A DNA stretch of 64,000 bases from Temnothorax longispinosus (taxonomy: Eukaryota > Arthropoda > Insecta > Hymenoptera > Formicidae). Each line of letters starts with the position of its first letter. The stretch's first letter is position 1. Positions 60,701-64,000 of the stretch are shown piece by piece. A program made the translations under genes and the position numbers. The stretch lies in NCBI RefSeq assembly GCF_030848805.1, contig NC_092366.1, positions 3,286,001-3,350,000 on the forward strand. Direction: 5' to 3'. Below the pieces are notes generated by a model, which was given only the letters and a program-made list of their open reading frames with translations, was not told the origin of the DNA and ran no database searches.

Positions 60701-63700
60701 TTGAAGCATCTGCAATGTCGCGCACTTACGTCGGCATTTCAGCCTTGACGCTTATTAAATAATAACGGCGGCCCACCACCGATATTTATGCGGGCGCGTG
60801 GCATTTTGCTCGCATCCGGCGCGTACAATCCGATATCTCCTGTCGGATTTACGCAAATAATCACTACCGCGATTGCTGCCGTCACGTTAGCGCGATTAAA
60901 GTTGTCCGCACCCGGAGGAATAATTTCGTCGATGGTAGTTCCTTTTTCTTCAAACTGTATAACTCCTACGCGGCGCGGTGGCTCGCGTTATTCCGAAACG
61001 GATTCGTTCATCGATCAAATTACGCGTCGCGACGACAAATCACGGAACTTCGCGCAATTTCATTTCGCGACGGTGAAATGATTTTCTTCCTGTCTCCTTT
61101 CCCGATTGATATTTCTCCGACTGCGATTTCCGATTTTCCCGATTCGCGTGCGGCGACTCGACGCCACGAAACAACATATACCGTTGAAATTTCTCCGTTT
61201 CCGATTTTCCATCTCGCGACTTTCGATCTGAAACTCTGCACTCCGGCATGGTATTTGCCGATTCGTTTCACACGCAACAATCCGTTGGAACGCCATCCGC
61301 TGATTGCGTTACGGATTACAATGCCGCGCAGAACCGTCCCTACAGGCCATTAGATCTAGTTTGCCCATTGCAAGTATACAGAGAGCGACGTCATCAGGAA
61401 GTCGCGATGAAGATTCGTCGTGAATGATAGTTGAGTACGGTAAAACTTACGTCGAGGTACATCTCATCTCTCCATAAAGAAAATCATCGAATAAAATTGA
61501 ACAAGCGCTCGTCGCTCGTACTCCAGAAATGCCTAAACTACATATCTTTTATTTTAAAAAGTAAGGAAATTTAAGTTTTCAAGTTAAGGAAAAATATAGT
61601 GAAAGGTTTAAAATAAATTTCCTATTAAATTCGTATGACAAACTCCTCACATTTAAAAAAGACAAAACATAAAATATCTAATTTCTCTTCGAAACTCTTC
61701 GTCTCATAAAGCGCCCTATAAAATCTGTTTATTTCATTACAATGTACGTATCTTCTGTGTTTTTAATTGTCTTATACGTATGAATTTGTCGAACGTCGCC
61801 CATTCAATTTCATTTCCAAGCAAACAATCGTGCCTCTCGAATTTGCTTAAAGTAATCAATTCTGGCCTACATTTCGCTTCGGATCGGCATAGCCCGTTGC
61901 GTGCAGCATGACGATTCTCACGCGGTAGTGATTTCACACGGCTCTCTTTCGCGACGGAGGGATACGGAAAATCGATTTCACGGCGCAAAAAGTCGACGGG
62001 GCCGATCCTCTCGTCTTTCGCAAAGCGCGCGTGCGGCATATCGCGTGCGCGCTTTACGCGCACGACCAACCTACTTGCTCGGAGTGAGGATAACCGTAAA
62101 TAACGGTCACTGCACTTTTTGCCGGATCGGCCGGACGGAATCGGTGAGTGCCTGAGTGCGCGAGGAGATCGGCAAGATCGACGGGGATCCCTCGCTTGTC
62201 TCTCGCCTATATTTTCAACGATACTCCCGAAAATAGAGATGAGAGAGGCGAACAAGAGCGAGTACATTTAGATAGGAGAAACGAGAGTTTCTAAATATTA
62301 ACAAGAAATATTTTTGGTTAACGAGATAATGGTCACAGCGTTCAAAAGTTGATGATACAGCATGAAAAATAGGTAAAGATTTTCTCCAATTTAGTTTTAG
62401 GTGCAGTTTTATTCTTCTTTATAAGAAAATTTGAAAGACTAAAATCTTTCACAACAATTAATATACTTTCTGCGAATTAAAGAATGCAGTGGTGTAATAT
62501 TGACTCAATAAAAAACGACTAATGAATCGACGACGACTTATGACGGCAGAATTTAAGCCCGACAAAAGCCGATTAATAGGATTGCTCGATTTTTAATTTT
62601 TACTTCCGGATTTCGTAGCAACTCCTAACGATTTCCTATATAAACGTCCTATGCAGAATGGAACTAATGTTTTCGCAATGTGACGTGGTTTGTTCGGACA
62701 TATTTTAATACGATTATAAAGCAAATAATACTCCGGCAGAAATTGACGTCGTGTAAACATGGCCGAGTGATGGCTTTCATTCTATTGGTTGCCGAGCAGG
62801 GCTTCTCTGCCATATTACATAAGACATGGTTCTCGCACGGGTGTTAAGTCCCGCAGCTAGAAATGGAAATGTAACGAATGAAAATGCGGCAAAGTGCATA
62901 GAAAATATTTAATTAAATAGCGTACATTAACATGAGAAAAGTCCTTTACTCCTGGAGGTGCATATATACATGAAAGCCTCGTTGTTAAATAAAAAGAATT
63001 ATACACGAGAAAACGTATAATTGCAATTATAATAGGTGTAATTTGTCTCCTATTTTTATCACCGGAATTATTTGGCAGTATACAATCGCTAACGCGTTCG
63101 TATTGACTTCATCGGAAAACTGTCAGACGTTACTGGACGCGCGTTACTTCAAAGTTGCAGCAATTTTAGCCAACCCTGTAGTAGGATTATAGGGGCCATT
63201 AGATTATTTTAAATTTTTAAAAATGACAAAAATAATTCGTGCATTTTTCTTTTAAATCGCTTCCGATCAATAGATGTAAACTGTGGTTTAACCGACTAAA
63301 TATCCCTAAGAACTCTATCAAATTATCGAGGGCACGTGTCGCGGTGTAAAGAAATCGTAGAACTGCAAGCATATTAGTAGCAAGCAATTTTTAAACACAG
63401 CACTTTTATTTTTATATGTCCAAGAAATAAATAAAATAAAATAAAATTATAAGTCTATTAGTCTCAAATTTATGATAATATAAACGAATGTATAGTGTAA
63501 TCAATATTAAGGACATATATTATCTTCACATTTGTTCTCTTGTTAAAAAAAAAACACGCTTCTGCAGTGTAATCTAAGTCAACACATCTCTTTAATATCT
63601 GTAAAGAGCTCAGCACTTCCTTTCAACAATCCATTAAATTATCATTACACATTCACGGGATGATAAGTTAGGACGAGGAGACGGAAAATGCGGTCGAGAC

Positions 63701-64000
63701 TGCTCGAAATTGCATTTTGAGTATGATAAGACGAGTAAGAACGAGGCCTAGAGCACATCGAGGTGAAATATCTGCCTACGAGATCCTCGAAGGGAATACT
63801 AATTTTGATCATGCACGTAGCCACTCTCGACACCTCACCGTGATAGATACGCTAGGGGAGAAATAAAATAATAGAGGAAGAAAGCAACAGAATGCGTGGA
63901 TGGCGAATACATAACATGAAACAGTGTCGACGGGACGATAAAACTAATTTTCGACGTGCAACCTCGCGATGCAAAATTATAATTGTAATGTATAATAATA

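Larger units (their letters stand above)
55385..64000 (-). other. trc 5' region: probable first intron and upstream DNA
   Basis: No recognisable coding sequence. It is mostly AT-rich to about 57.8 kb, with moderate GC patches at 57.9-58.3 and 58.8-59.1 kb and a CpG-rich domain from about 60.5 to 62.3 kb that could hold the trc promoter. Minus-strand GTAAGT donors preceded by CGAC occur at 60729-60724 and 61450-61445, candidates for 5' UTR exon ends. The 176-codon minus-strand frame at 61737-62267 has no domain and is not called. Contains a MITE at 57474-57736 and a diverged duplication at 56714-56911. Confidence 0.5.

Noticed and set aside
61737..62267. 176-codon minus-strand open frame, the longest in the window
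   Set aside because: Arg-rich, no recognisable family, in a CpG-rich domain with an opposing open frame at 61901-62155. It could be trc 5' UTR or promoter sequence instead.
1..64000. tRNA, rRNA, CRISPR arrays, prokaryotic promoters or Shine-Dalgarno sites
   Set aside because: No tRNA-like T-loop plus acceptor pairing, no rRNA sequence and no regularly spaced direct repeats were seen. The eukaryotic gene structure makes prokaryotic features inapplicable.

Overview
This is eukaryotic, almost certainly insect, nuclear DNA. The signs are short GT-AG introns (about 90-320 bp) inside a kinase gene, long non-coding stretches, many microsatellites, TA-flanked MITE-like elements, and two proteins whose closest recognisable relatives are insect. 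The sharp alternation of CpG-rich and AT-rich blocks with little CpG depletion suggests Hymenoptera, perhaps an ant. That last step is inference, not proof.

Only two protein-coding genes can be supported. (1) The terminal coding exon of the orphan nuclear receptor seven-up (svp, COUP-TF family), plus strand, 25505-25779. It holds the end of the ligand-binding domain with the AF-2 helix. No other svp exon is visible in the 25.5 kb upstream, so that stretch is read as (part of) a very long last intron. A long 3' UTR/downstream region follows, with two large GA microsatellites, a G-rich tract, a pogo-like MITE and a candidate poly(A) signal near 31.86 kb. (2) A complete coding sequence for the NDR-family kinase tricornered (trc), minus strand, nine coding exons from 55373 down to 50049. 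Every junction is in phase and the protein is 464 residues. A splice acceptor 11 bases upstream of the ATG shows that at least one 5' non-coding exon lies further right, possibly in the CpG-rich 60.5-62.3 kb domain.

Layout: 1-25504 svp intron (CpG-rich blocks alternating with AT-rich spacers, hairpins, one palindromic MITE); 25505-25779 svp last exon; 25780 to about 31.9 kb svp 3' region; about 31.9-45 kb intergenic; about 45-50 kb trc 3' flank/UTR; 50049-55373 trc coding exons; 55385-64000 trc 5' region. The two genes are convergent (tail to tail). No operon or shared pathway is implied. svp is a nuclear transcription factor and trc a cytoplasmic/cortical kinase.

Most long open frames elsewhere sit in CpG-rich blocks where stop codons are rare and several frames are open at once. 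I recognised no protein in them and did not call them. I found no novel multi-gene system. The items most worth a second look are a Trp-to-Cys change in the trc kinase core, several TA-flanked inverted-repeat elements, a GC-rich nested stem at 21.3 kb and the block-like composition of the svp intron.
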